A DNA stretch of 64,000 nt from Trichosphaerium sp. ATCC 40318 (GCA_038496445.1 JALMLS010000130.1:1-64000), one strand, 5' to 3'; shown: positions 34,835-46,185, numbered from the stretch's first letter. Notes: generated by a model from the sequence alone, not told the origin. Translations and numbers: made by a program.

Positions 34835-36091
34835 CTAGCTTTCCAGTATTTTGACTCCATGAAAGTATTTAACCTTCTCTTTTATTTGTCCTAAATCATT
34901 CCACTTTATGCTCTCCCCTTCACATAAACCGTTAGTATAATAACACTTAATCTCCAATTGTCCATTCGCATGCCAACTCTTGTACTCTCCTTCTTTTTTT
35001 CCTTTAATGTAGTAGCATTGGTCCAATAAAGTACCATTTTCATACCACCTCTTGCTCTCTCCAACAGCAATATCATCTACAAACCAATAATGTGCTGACA
35101 GATGTCCATTCTTATGCCATTGCTTGCACTCTGCATTTAATTTACCACTGGTAAGGTGACAATGCTCTTCAAGTACACCATTATCGTACCAGCATTTTCT
35201 TTCTCCTTCCCACTTATTATTGACATAGTATTCATGTAAGTGCAATTGACCGTTCTTGTGCCATGACTTGCTCTCCCCATCTTTAATGCCATTAATATGA
35301 AAACATAATTCTCCATCATTGTTGAATCTTGCAGCACTATTAATCTTTGAGTAAACTGTACATTCTTCTTGCTCTCCATTTTCATACCACTTCCTTTCTA
35401 ATACTCTACATTCTTCGCCACCTATACTTTGTGTCCCATCACTAACAGGAGATAAAAGTTGATGCAATTGACCATTCTCATGCCAAACTTTTCTTTCTCC
35501 TGTTCTTACACCATTAACAAAAACAGTTCGAGATCGTAGTTGTCCACTTCTATACCAAGATTTTTCAATACCATTTTTCTTCTTATTTTTAAAGGTACAA
35601 GAAATCTCCTTTACTCCATTATCATAAAACCTATGCTCTTCATTTTCTTTGCCATTAATGCAATGACTCATTGCTTGTAATTTCCCAGTTTTATCAGAAA
35701 ACAGCTTCCACATTCCATGTTTTCTTCCTTTTTTGTAATCTATTGATTCCTTCAAAAGACCATTCAAACGCCACAATTTCAAGTCTCCATCAAGTTTGTT
35801 ATTAACATAATAACATTCTTTTATAAGTGTACCTCCTCTACGCCATGTACTAAGTCTTCCTTCCTTAAGGCCGTTTACATAGAATCTTTGACCTACTTTT
35901 CGATTTTTATTAAACCTCATCCATTTCCCTTGTTTTTTCAATTTGTTGTTAAACCTTGAACAATATGCAGCTTGTTTTGATAAAAGAGGCCATAAGAGAT
36001 AAATATTAACGTCTAAATCCATCATTTCGAGCTGTATTTCAGGTGGAAGCTGCAAGACACTTATACAAGCTTGTTTTTGTGTATGTGACAT
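34835..36091 (-). CDS. F-box-like / MORN-variant repeat protein, 418 aa, intronless
   Basis: A single open exon, unusual in this intron-rich locus. It starts MSHTQKQACISVLQLPPEIQ, with an F-box-like helix (LQLPPEIQLEMMDLDVNIY), then WPLLSKQAAYCSRFNNKL, colinear with the smaller paralogue at 31144-31750. About fourteen MORN-variant repeats follow, of the type KWEGERKCWYDNGVLEEHC, GESKSWHKNGQLHLHEYY and KKEGEYKSWHANGQLEIKCY. The closest architectures I know are MORN-repeat proteins of Marseillevirus-type giant viruses and their amoeba hosts, which also begin with an LPxEIQ helix. Gene exchange with such viruses, or retroposition, could explain the missing introns. Function unknown; likely a binding scaffold. 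Confidence 0.85.
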   Translation of the reverse strand: MSHTQKQACISVLQLPPEIQLEMMDLDVNIYLLWPLLSKQAAYCSRFNNKLKKQGKWMRFNKNRKVGQRFYVNGLKEGRLSTWRRGGTLIKECYYVNNKLDGDLKLWRLNGLLKESIDYKKGRKHGMWKLFSDKTGKLQAMSHCINGKENEEHRFYDNGVKEISCTFKNKKKNGIEKSWYRSGQLRSRTVFVNGVRTGERKVWHENGQLHQLLSPVSDGTQSIGGEECRVLERKWYENGEQEECTVYSKINSAARFNNDGELCFHINGIKDGESKSWHKNGQLHLHEYYVNNKWEGERKCWYDNGVLEEHCHLTSGKLNAECKQWHKNGHLSAHYWFVDDIAVGESKRWYENGTLLDQCYYIKGKKEGEYKSWHANGQLEIKCYYTNGLCEGESIKWNDLGQIKEKVKYFHGVKILES

Positions 36092-36620
36092 GAGAGATGT
36101 GTATCAGCTGCTACGTGGCTAATGTGGCAACGTTGTAATGACTTTGGCGGGTATGCAAAACAATGTTTGTACACACGTTTGTTTCTGCGCAAATCAGAAG
36201 GTACTTGACTTTACACAGTCTTATCGAGCCTATTATAGTTCTTACACATGTCACAGTTTTTTTTAACAGTAGGATCGTTACGTACGCTGTTTTAACAAAG
36301 TACAACGAGAACTAACAACATTAGCTCTAAAAAGCACTACACATGTTGTTTTGTACCCTTTTAACGCCGATCAAACTATTCTAGACGCAGCAAACTACTT
36401 TATCGACAAACTATTTAAATTATCAGGCAGACGCCTTATGTACGCGTAGAAACTCTGGAAAACCATATTTATAAATCCACAATCACTTTTTAACGAAATT
36501 CCAGCAGTATTTCACCGAAATATGTTTTACGCTAAATCTTGTTTATAGGAGTATGCCAGACGTTCGGTATTCTGACACCACTTGAACATACAGTATCCTA
36601 ACGGGTTATATAGATGGAAC
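36092..36620. other. bidirectional spacer, no gene seen
   Basis: 529 bp separating the divergent MORN gene and the small plus-strand gene. No coding logic or repeat noticed; a TATA-like TTATATAGATGG lies just upstream of the 36621 start. Confidence 0.4.
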
Positions 36621-37006
36621 ATGAACACTGGGTTTCATGCAACTGGTGGTCAAGCAGCAAAGACAACATCAAGAATTCCGATCCTCGTGAGTTAGAAAAG
36701 AAACAACAGCTTGTAATTTATGTTATTTGTGTAGATTGGTAACAGCAAGATAGTGCTTGAAAAGTACGAGATTGACGAACCGTTAAAAGATGCAGAAACC
36801 TCTTTTTTTGTACATTGTCAGGGTCCTTACTTGATGGTACTTTACTTCAATTGTAGAGATTCAATTATCTTACTTGTCATTAGTTTGTTAGTAATACTGG
36901 AGATGGCGTAAGAAAATCTATTGATTGGTTTTGGACCAATCACGTGATTGACACAAACGCAGTTGATGGAGAAATTGCAATACCAGAATTCAAAGAACAA
37001 AGCTAA
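36621..37006 (+). CDS. small unrecognised protein, 96 aa, three exons
   Basis: Exons 36621-36686, 36735-36836 and 36884-37006 join with both introns (48 and 47 nt) in phase 0. The sequence runs MNTGFHATGGQAAKTTSRIP, IGNSKIVLEKYEIDEPLKD, SFFVHCQGPYLM, FVSNTGDGVRKSIDWFW, ending IAIPEFKEQS. Every exon has balanced, protein-like composition. No signal peptide or membrane segment. I do not recognise the family. No exon gives a long open frame on its own. Confidence 0.6.
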
Positions 37007-37150
37007 TGAGCATTGAAAAGAAAGAACATAAACTTGATTTTTTATTATTCCATAAGCATATGGACTTATCATTACGCGTTCTATAACAGTTATTTAGCAA
37101 AAAAAAAAAAAGAGAAGAAGTCTGCTTACATTCCAAAAGCTGACGCTTAT

Positions 37151-37627
37151 TCAAAAATTGCAAACTTGATAGAGAATTATCGCCATAAATGCATACAGTT
37201 CAGGATGTTCTTCATCTGGATTAACAATGGAGACGTGGTAGTTCTCAGCCACTCCACGTAGTCTTTGTATTCTAGCAACTTCTTCTTTTTGAAGTGTTTG
37301 AAGAATATACTTATAGGCCCCTTCTTCTATATGTATTTCAAGCTTGATACCATACTTCTGTTCTCCTATCATTACTTTCCAATCATAACCTCTATCTGCT
37401 TTGTGATGCATTGAAGCGACAAAGGAACCATCTTTCTTGTTTATGATATATTTTGGATACATTGACAACGCTCTTCTTTCAGCCTTCAGTAATGTCTTGC
37501 CTTCGGTGGTTTGAATTTTAACATCGTTACCTAAGACCTTTCCTTGTGCTTTGAAAAGAAGCTTCTCTTCTTTTGTTTCAACCTTGTATTTTGGCGCCCA
37601 CTCGTTTTTCTTTATGTATAGTTCCAT
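37151..37627 (-). CDS. LURP-one-related (tubby-C/scramblase-fold) protein
   Basis: A single-exon gene of about 158 residues from the ATG at 37627 (MELYIKKNEWAPKYKVE); the frame stays open upstream to 37669 but looks like 5' UTR. Family pattern: LLFKAQGKVLGNDVKIQTTE, LLKAERRALSMYPKYIINKK, FVASMHHKADRG, and closing NYHVSIVNPDEEHPELYAFM followed by AIILYQV. This matches the LOR family, a twelve-strand barrel around a central helix shared with tubby and phospholipid scramblases. Plant members act in defence, but the general role is unclear. The missing introns are notable. Confidence 0.75.
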   Translation of the reverse strand: MELYIKKNEWAPKYKVETKEEKLLFKAQGKVLGNDVKIQTTEGKTLLKAERRALSMYPKYIINKKDGSFVASMHHKADRGYDWKVMIGEQKYGIKLEIHIEEGAYKYILQTLQKEEVARIQRLRGVAENYHVSIVNPDEEHPELYAFMAIILYQVCNF

Positions 37628-38449
37628 TTTTCCTTGCCAATTGCTGTTGTTGTGTATGTTATGTATCACGTGTGATTATGGGCCTTTCTTAGTATTCCAT
37701 GAATACCCACTCTAAGTCCCCACTATTCCCTAAACCTCCAGCCAGTTCCGTAAAAAGATGGCGACCAAAGAGGGTGAAATATACAATTGACATATTTTAC
37801 CGTTTTGGGCAACACAAAAGATTGTGGTGACTAAACATCGACCCTATTGTAAGCAAGTAATACCTTAATGCGCGACATACCGAAACAGCTACAGTGTGTT
37901 TTAAAACGAACATAGTAGATAAATCCCTGCCATATTACACTGCAGTCAAATACTAAAGCGTATACCAATCAAAAAACTAACACAGGTTTTTAAATCATAT
38001 GCTGCACGTGATATGTCGGAGCTATATTTCTTAGATCCAACCAAAAACATCAACGATGACGATCGCTTGAGAAAGCGAACTAATCCGGCTGAGCACCCAA
38101 CTTGTGATTTGTACAAACAATAAAATTCGAACTGTACATACAGCCCGTGGCGTGTAAAAAGAAGGCTACACTGCTAGCTTTATTTTTCGGACCCTTTAAA
38201 GCTAATTTATTGGCATTCAGGATATAACGTCTTTGTACAATAGTTGAATGGATGCAAAACTAATGCGAAATACAAGACCTGTTTCTCCGAGATTCCAAGT
38301 GATTGCTGTATCCAAATCTAGCGTACTAACATATCACCTTGGTAATACATACCTTATTGATTACTATGAACCACAACATAACTCAGAACTAACAATAATA
38401 AAACAGAATCTAAAAGAACAGACTGTTGATTTATTGAGTTTGTGAGATT
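37628..38449. other. region without a firm gene
   Basis: Contains a 36-codon plus-strand frame at 38013-38123 (MSELYFLDPTKNINDDDRLR) and another at 38248-38445 (FQVIAVSKSSVLTYHLG). Neither joins to further exons in phase. They may be remnants or exons of an unrecognised gene. Confidence 0.35.
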
Positions 38450-38880
38450 TGCGCTATGTTTCCACTTATTCTTTGTAGCTGAAACAGCATCAATACCTTC
38501 TTCAAGATAATCTTGATAGCAAGCGTAGCATCAGCAGCAGTAAATCCCAACAATGAAGTTTGGAGACGGCTTGAAGAAGGTCATGAAGCGGCTTTCCATA
38601 TATTTCAGTAGCTTCCTTATTTAAACACTTAGGTGCTTGCACACAAACAAGATAATTGAAGGCATCATCAGAAAGAAGGCTTGCCTAGATGGCTTCATAC
38701 GAGTGCTACATAATAAAGTAAGAATCCTCTTGATTTAAGATCTTGGGTCGTACAAAGAAGCACAAGTCTATCAACCAAGCGTTTTACTTTTTTGTATTTC
38801 GTAATCTCGGTGACACTCTGTCTTTAGAATACCAAATTGTCGTTTGCTCTGTTGTCACTTGTTCTGCCAGCAATGTTTGT
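38450..38880 (-). pseudogene. probable degenerate coding fragment
   Basis: The minus strand shows protein-like stretches: YKKVKRLVDRLVLLCTTQDL, then ASLLSDDAFNYLVCVQAPKC followed by EIYGKPLHDLLQAVSK, then, in another frame, FTAADATLAIKIILKK. The frame changes are not explained by normal-length introns. The pieces look like one helical protein that has picked up indels. No family is recognised. Confidence 0.33.
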
Positions 38881-38972
38881 TACATGACTTAAAGTTTCCG
38901 TGAATGGAATGAAAAATCCAAATTATATTTAACTGTTTTGACTTGAAAGATACGGCTAATACAGCTCCTTTC

Positions 38973-41129
38973 ATGTGGCAAGTAGTAGCTATAGTACTTG
39001 TAATTATAGTTGGCTGTGATGCACTTGTTTTAATTGATGCCAATAATACAGAACGTACTAGATTTTACTCTTTTAGTATCTTATATGTTAAATGCACTCA
39101 TGCCTATGTCTCTAGACTTTTTCGACACTCCAGACATCACGTGGCTTTCAAAAAATATTTGGGAACAGCACCAATCAATATCAGGTATTAATTTCTACGT
39201 AATCGTAGTATTACGTCATGGTGGTATTAAACATGCAGAAGCGTTTAAAAAAAACCACAAAAAAAGGGAACTATAGTGCTGTCTAGCGCGGACGCTCTAG
39301 CCGCTGTACCCTTCACGTGACACATTTTATTAAATATTTTATTCTGTTCAAGGTTCAAGGGCGCTGACTTTCTGTTACAGGAACTCTTGTTGGTTATACA
39401 CATCCTAATATTTCTGGAAAGATCGTGTTGTTGCCTGTTGAGAGAGCGAACTGGGGCAATAGCATTGTAGAAATTGCGGAAAGTGGTGCCATTGCTATCG
39501 TATTCTTTATCGTGGATGTTAAAGGTAGGTAGAGCAAAATTAGAACTGCACATTTTACAAGTACTGCAAAAAAGTGAAAAATAAGCCCGTAACAATTCTT
39601 TGAACATATTTTGTTGTCAGTTCTGGTTAGCGTACCAATCTGACACGTGAGGCGCTGTCTAATTAATTATTTTTTCAAATACTACTGCGTATTCTTTGTA
39701 CCTGTACAGAAAAGATTTGATTTTGCTCGTTGTCGCTTTTGCGCCAAGGTTGCCTTCTCATTTGTAACATAGTTGAGCATGGTTCACTAAACTATTTGCG
39801 TTTAAACACAGTAAAAAAAATGCCATGTATTCCCAGCGTAGAAGCAGGAATAGACCTTGCAGAGATATTGAGAAGTACACTAATACCGGACAATAATGGA
39901 ACTTTCTTAACTTTCGATGTCACCTTATTTCCTAATGGTATCTAAAATATTTCAATTTTTTTTTGATCAACACGTTTTTTTCTTCACTCTTGTTGGTTGT
40001 TCTCACGTCTTTATTTTAGATCACAACCCTTGGAAAATCACAAATGAAATCGTTCTAGTGCGTGTATAACTCTATTTGCATGAACTAAGACTGTCAATAT
40101 AGGTTTTCTTCTCTATTCTATTTGGTGGTCTGTGTTTTGGTGTTGTGTTTCTAGGTACACAAAAGCTATACTATATCTTCAAAAAACAGAAGCATTTCGA
40201 GTTATCTTTCCCTATCTTATGCCTTGTCGGTGAAGTTTTTGCAAATACTTGTACGTTTTATAATCCCATTTCATAATTGCTAACTCAACAACTCAGTACG
40301 AGGGACTTATGTCGTTATTGATCCTCTGTACTCTCGAAGGATATTCCCTTGCGTTGTTCATGATATCTTCTTATTTGGGATGCCTTCACTCTCGTTTGCA
40401 ACCACTATCCTTGCTTCAATGTATTGGTGCGTAACAACGGCACCTACTTGAGTTCATTCAATCTTGTTGTTTACTTGAGTAGGCACAGCATGTTGCACAA
40501 TATTAGAAAAGGGCAATTCAGAGTTGAAAATTATTTAACTAGGAAGGTTCTGATTGCATGGGCATTTGCGATTTTAGTAGTTGTAGTTGCGGACTTGACC
40601 CTTGCTATTTTAACTGGACTTTACAACTCACCATTGTTGAATATACTGTCTGTTGTCATAGTTGTGTCTATTACACTGGCTGGAGGTATTTATATGGTAG
40701 TTACTGGATCTTTTGTAATATATATGGTTAATCGAGAGGAACAGAATGAACTAACTAGAGTACTCACAAAGGTAACGTTTTTGTAAAGCACTTCTATGTT
40801 TAATGTAAACTTGTCACTTTCAGGTTTATTTCACGTTTTTTTTTTCACGTGTTTTACAGAGGTTTTTTTTGACACTTTTTTAGATCTCTATACAGCTGAT
40901 GATAAGTGCTGTGCTATTTACCTTATCTCCTTTAATTCCAGCTTTAGTGACAAATGTAATTGATACTATAAATTCTCTAAACATTGCTATGTTTGCTTTT
41001 TGGCTACAACTTGCTTGTATAAGCTTTCTGCATGTCACGGCAATAAGAAAAAAGAGAAATAAGAAAGAAAAGACAATAGCAATGCTTGAGTCAAAAACGG
41101 AATCATCAATAAAGACATTAAACTTGTGA
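38973..41129 (+). CDS. PA-domain seven-transmembrane receptor-like protein
   Basis: Starts with signal peptide MWQVVAIVLVIIVGCDALVL. The ectodomain contains a protease-associated (PA)-like segment: HPNISGKIVLLPVERANWG, EIAESGAIAIVFFIVD, then IPSVEAGIDLAEILRSTL. A membrane block follows with about seven hydrophobic segments: VFFSILFGGLCFGVVFLG, FPILCLVGEVFANT, then RGTYVVIDPLYSRR with LFGMPSLSFATTILASMYW, VLIAWAFAILVVVVADLTL, ILSVVIVVSITLAGGIYMV, LMISAVLFTLSPLIPALV and MFAFWLQLACISFLHVTAI, then a basic cytosolic tail. The RGTY-x-x-x-DP loop recalls THH1/TOM1/TOM3-type and GPR180-like seven-TM proteins. Introns are short with GTAC or GTGCG donors, and I placed the first as the 61-nt option (gtactag...tctctag). 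Confidence 0.7.
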
Positions 41130-41468
41130 AGCAACAAACAAACTCACATAAATAAAGCTAGCTTGAACATCAATTAATTGTTATTTATCTTGTTTTATTT
41201 TCTTATGTACAAAATTGAATTGCGCTTATTTTTTTCTAATATTGCAACAAGCAGCCATTGCGCACAAAGCCACTATTCAGATACATATGTCAATAATATA
41301 GAAAAAGAGACTGTACATACTACACACATAAACACAGATTGAAAACTATTTTATCCAAGCTCTCTAGGTGTATACAAGTATGTACAACATGCGCTCCTTC
41401 TTTCTTTCTTTTTCTTTTTTTTTTCTGGTTATTTTCTTGCTTTTTTTCTTTTCGTTGTGTTTTTTGGC
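41130..41468. other. convergent spacer with pyrimidine microsatellite
   Basis: No gene seen. CTTTCTTTCTTTTTCTTT-type low-complexity DNA fills 41396-41455, next to the 3' end of the phosphatase gene. It lies between convergent genes, so it holds two 3' UTRs. Confidence 0.5.
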
Positions 41469-44400
41469 TTATTTTGTTTTGTAAAATTTCAGTATAGCAT
41501 CATTAGCACCAGATAGCTTCAAATGAGCCTGAGGAAGAACGCTATCTGAACTTCTCTTATCGACAACACGGAAACTTCCCAAAAAGTGATTATAATTGAT
41601 CATACCACCAACATCCCTGAAGACGTTGAGTTTAGTTTCAAAGAAAAAAAAGTATGCAAAATAAAATAAAATTTTAGTGTTCCCTATGAGACTTGAACTC
41701 ACAACCTTCTGTGTATTAGACAGATGCTCTGACCGATTGAGCTAAGAGAACTTGCTTGTGTTTAAAGTATCTCTAAACAGCAACCCAGCCAAAAAAGCAG
41801 GTATATACAGGAGCACAAAAAGCAGAAAAAAATCCGAAAAGCTCCGAACAAAAAAAAAGGAAGCAGCAAAGAACCGTACTTTGGTAGACTAGATAAAAGC
41901 AAATCAATCTCCCTCTCTGTTAGCCGCTTAGAAGGATCACGATGTTTTTCTTCAAAAGCCATTATTGTAGCTTTAATTTCAGTTATCGTAAGCCTTTCTT
42001 GATTATCTACGTCCAAATGGCGAAAAATATTACGAAGCTGAAAAAAAAAAAGGAGTAAGGCACAAACCAAAAATACTACGTTTGTAAGTCTTACTTGAAA
42101 TCGTAGTTTATGAATCTTGTTAATCAAGTTATTATCTACAAAGTTGAGCATAGACTGTCCTCGTTGCAACTTTGGTCTTGACGCAGCAAGTGGCTAAACA
42201 AGAAGTGAGTATACAAAAAACTAGACAAATAATTGAAAACAAAAACATACGACTGATTTCTTCGTAAAGAACGCATGATTGAACTCATCTTGTGATATAT
42301 GGCCATTTTCACCCTTATTAATATAGGAGAATATCTTATGACGCTCTGCTTTACTATAGTCGTTCTTGATACGCAAATAGCTCAAACCGATACCAAACTT
42401 CTTATACGATATCCCAGAGGTTGGCTAGAGCGTAAATAAGTACAATTATAACCTTTTGATAGTAACGGATCATGTCACAACGTAATGATATCAAAAAAAA
42501 CCCGAGGAAGTTAAGTCAGCGTACACTCATCGCAAACTTAATGTACATCTTTTGAGGATCTAATTTAGAGTGCTGCATGCGTTTAGCCATGACTTCAATA
42601 GCTTCTTCAATCCAAGGAACATCTTGTGTAGATACTGTACGATGCCATTCTGTTTTGAATCGAGCTTTAATTTCACGCACTGTAAAGTGCCCTACAGAGG
42701 CTGCATCTATACCACGAACAAAGTCCTAGGATGCATATTTAAAAACTCATCAAACAAGCAAAAATATTCCTCAAGATTGGTCGCGACACACCAAACAAGT
42801 GTAGGAAAAAACTGAGAAAAAAGGTGTTTTACACCTACAAAACTACGCACCCATAGCTGATCTTTTGAAAGATCTAAATCCAATTTATATAAAGCATCAA
42901 TGAATCGATCATAATACAGCTTGCCTGTTATTTAAAAAGCACGTGAGTAAAATGGTTTAAGGAACGAATATGTACCAGTATTGTTTTGATCCCATGCTGA
43001 AAATGCAGCATCTAGATTACCATACTGTCTCATAATACGAGTACAAATCTTTTTAATTGTCATTCGCTCGAATTTAAAGTATAACGCACTAAATAGAATT
43101 AAGACATGTACTGTCAAGGACACAAGAGATGAGAAGGAAAAAAAAATAAAACGTACTCATCAACTTTAATTTCATAGCGATCAAGGAACTCAAGATATCG
43201 TAATTCCTGGTCTCCAGAAGTATAAGCCAAGTAAGGTTGCAATTGAATCCACTGAATTGGTAACCGCAAGACATTTTTCATACACTCTGCCCATTGAGTT
43301 ACAGTTATAACACCATCATCGTCCTAAGTTGGTAAAAGTTAGAGTTTAGTAACAAGCAAAAAAACTTTCTTCCGTACATTATCACAACTTTTAAACGCAG
43401 TTGTGAGTTGCCTACGCATATGAAAAATATGTTCTCTAAGTTTCTTCAACGTCTGTGTTTTTTGTATTTGTTTGTGGTTCTCTTTGTCAAAATGACCGAT
43501 ATCAATTGCAGCAGTGTATGTCTTAAATATCGGTCGGGTGAGCTTACCACCAAATTCAAAAATTGCAACAGCACCTAAAGGTACAGATGAGCCAACCAAC
43601 GGTATGGTAGCAACTTGAAAGTTGCAAAATGTTTTATAGTCGGAGGGGGGTTCGAACCCCCGACCTTCTGCGTGTGAAGCAGATGTGATAACCAACTACA
43701 CCATCCGACTAGCTTATTGACATAGAAAGCAAACAATAAAAAAACCGGCCAGAAGACCATCCAACAAGAAGTAAAGATTCCTGCGTAAGTAATTGACTAG
43801 AGGGTTAAAACGTACCCTTATTATCATTTAATCCACAATAGCAAGACGCAGAAAATATTGTAAGCACTCTATCATCATGACAAAACTCGTAACCTGACAT
43901 CTTTCATTAGTACATCAAAACAAGTATTCAGCTCGCACCTAAAGCGCATACTTCATGAGAACGCACTAGTAACTCAATACCACTATCTTTAAAGAAGCTC
44001 TTAGTAATATCTTTACCAAAGTATACACCTGCACCACGCTGACTTTTTTCAGTGCCTAAATGATGATAAATTTCAGTTTGTTCACAACAAACAACCCACC
44101 GGCGTTACTAACCTTGTATGTGTCTTGGATCACTCCACAATGTAGCTTCAAGCAACTTTAATTCTTGAGTATGGCAAAACTTTGACTTCGGAATATCCAC
44201 GTGACGATTAGCCCTTTGTGAGGTATAAACACAAGGTGGACAAAAATAAAATCACTAAATTCACAACATTCAAAAAAAAAGATCCGTACGATGCATAATC
44301 CTTAAGCTTCGGAATAAATGCTGGTAAACCACCATGAAGTATGAAAACTTTACCTTCTATTAAGCTAGCAATAGGTAGTTCCATAAACGTCGCTTGAACG

Positions 44401-46185
44401 CTCTCAAATCTACATAAAAAAATCAACTCCGAGACCATTACTGAAAAGAAAAAAAAAACTGTTATGTACAATTTAGTATCGTAATGTTTTCTCATTTGCG
44501 TCTCAAAATTATAACGCATATTCAATCGCCTCAGTTCATGGTTACCACGATGCAAATTAACGTATTTAGGATACGCAATTTTAAGAGCATATAGAATCCA
44601 TAACACCTCTGGTCCTTGAGGTCCACGATCAACAAAATCTACGCAAAAAATATAAGCAACTTTACACAAATGAGATAAAAACAAAATGTGTCAAAAAGCA
44701 AATTGTTCAATTTGACACATTTTGACATTTACTTTTTTTTTTCTTTCGAAATACAAACGCACCTCCATTAAAAATGTAGTGTTGAGTGGGAGAAGGTAAT
44801 CCGTTTTTCTTAATTACTGTATCCAAGTCAATAAGTTGTCCATGAATATCACCCACAACGATAACTCGTCCATTTTTTGGAACAGTAACACGTAAAACAT
44901 TAGGTTCCTTTTTTATTCTTAGTTTCAAAATGAGAATCTCTACTTACCTTCTCAAGGATCTTCTTGACTACTACTGTCAAATACCATGCATACTTATAAT
45001 GCAGCGGCTTGCTATTGACAAAAGCATGAAGCATATCTTTAATAGATGATGCAGTGATCTTTTCTGGTACAACAGGACCTTTTGAGAAGCATAAGCGTAT
45101 TTAATGTTCGTATTTTCTTCTAAAAAGTTTTCTGATGTGAACTTGATCTTCTTCGTACCATCATAACTTTTTGGTATTTGGAATCGATCAAGCATAGATG
45201 GGCGACGCGGTAAAAAGGAAGCGCTTCGTAATTTTTTATGTACAAGTTCCAATAACTGTTCCCCACTAAAATCATCTGTGCCTTGAAGTAACCTCTCTAC
45301 AAAACAAACTTCCGTAAGCTCTATTTTAAACAAATACACAAACAAAATCACAAATTCCACGTGATAAAAAATCATACCTTCAAGATCTTCTAATTGGAGC
45401 CACGCATGGTTAAACGCTGCATACTCAGTCTCACCTACAGAGAAATTATTAGATTATTGAGAAAAAACATGAACAGGCTATGTACACAAAAAAAATCGTA
45501 ATTTCGTTTGAGACCATGGTGACGCTATATCATAGAATAAAGAACGCACCTGGTTCTGTCGCCATTATTTCCTTTTCTGTGACAGGCTCACTTTGAGCTA
45601 TAGGACTCGGTCTCACTTTAGACCGTTTCCGCCTTGCAATAGATGCGTTTGGCGTGCTATGAGCAAGTTTCTTTGTGCCAACCTTCTCCTTGACACGAGC
45701 ATTAGTGAAAACTACTTTAAAACAACAGTAATCGCGTGGTGCTGTGTACTTATGACACTTTGTACAATAGCGGTTACACAAATGCTCGAAAAACAAATTA
45801 GAAACAATAAACCGTACCCGTTTGTTTATACTGGTCAGTGTACTCTTATGCGATTGCGATTTGGTGTGTCTTTTTATGTTTCGATTACTGCCGTTCTTTT
45901 TGGCGTCTGTAACGTTCGTTCCTGCCCTCGCAGTTATACCAAGAGCCTCAGCAACAGAGAACGTTCGTTGCTCTTTGCCTACTACAAACCCATCTAAGGC
46001 TGTAGAGAGATTACGATGCCCTACCGCTCGCCTAACGTAAACGTCAATACAATAAACTCCGTGTTTGGTTTTTACCTCGGCTTTTTGCTCTTATCTTCTC
46101 CAATACTACCTACATATGCGTTGAGCACAATAATCCAGCGTTGTAACTAACCAGTTGATTTGTTTAAATCAGGCTCCTTAGACAT
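41469..46185 (-). CDS. EF-hand-rich PPEF/RdgC-type Ser/Thr protein phosphatase
   Basis: Starts at 46185 (MSKEPDLNKSTG) with a basic N-terminal region (KRSKVRPSPIAQ). The PPP catalytic domain has VGDIHGQLIDLD, GDFVDRGPQGPEVLWIL, LHRGNHELRRLNMRYNF, ILHGGLPAFI, LWSDPR, LVRSHEVCALGYEF and FSASCYCGLNDNKGAVAIFE, giving the metal-binding Asp/His/Asn set. The C-terminal half carries about six EF-hand-like loops (DDDGVITVTQWAEC, WDQNNTGKLYYDRF, NKGENGHISQDEF, DVDNQERLTITEI, DVGGMINYNHF), more than the two or three of animal PPEF. It should dephosphorylate Ser/Thr under calcium control. Two introns, 41617-41879 and 43575-43815, each hold a tRNA gene on the same strand. Its start faces the C2 gene across ~130 bp. 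Confidence 0.88.
41678..41751 (-). tRNA. tRNA-Ile(AAT), inside a phosphatase intron
   Basis: 74-nt cloverleaf: acceptor GTTCTCT pairs AGGGAAC, D arm TTAGCTCAATCGGTCAGAGC, anticodon stem TCTGT/ACAGA around loop CTAATAC (anticodon AAT), T arm GTGAG-TTCAAGT-CTCAT. A-box and B-box promoters (TAGCTCAATCGG, AGTTCAAGTCT) are intact, so RNA polymerase III can transcribe it on its own. It has no intron of its own. Confidence 0.95.
43637..43710 (-). tRNA. tRNA-Val(CAC), inside a phosphatase intron
   Basis: 74-nt cloverleaf: AGTCGGA pairs fully with TCCGACT, D arm TGTAGTTGGTTATCAC, anticodon stem CTGC/GCAG around TTCACAC (anticodon CAC, valine GTG codons), T arm GGGGG-TTCGAAC-CCCCC. Internal pol III boxes (TGTAGTTGG, GGTTCGAA) are intact. 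Confidence 0.95.

Noticed and set aside
39042-39063. A 22-nt intron (gtactag...cttttag) in the PA seven-TM gene
   Set aside because: A later acceptor (tctctag) keeps the same frame and gives a normal 61-nt intron, so no mini-intron is needed. Similar 21-27 nt candidates at 32.49 and 57.8 kb also have better explanations.
45530-45796. Start of the phosphatase at 45796 or 45565
   Set aside because: Three upstream exons join in phase to an ATG at 46185 and give a coherent N-terminus. The Cys-rich stretch read from 45796 is mostly intron.
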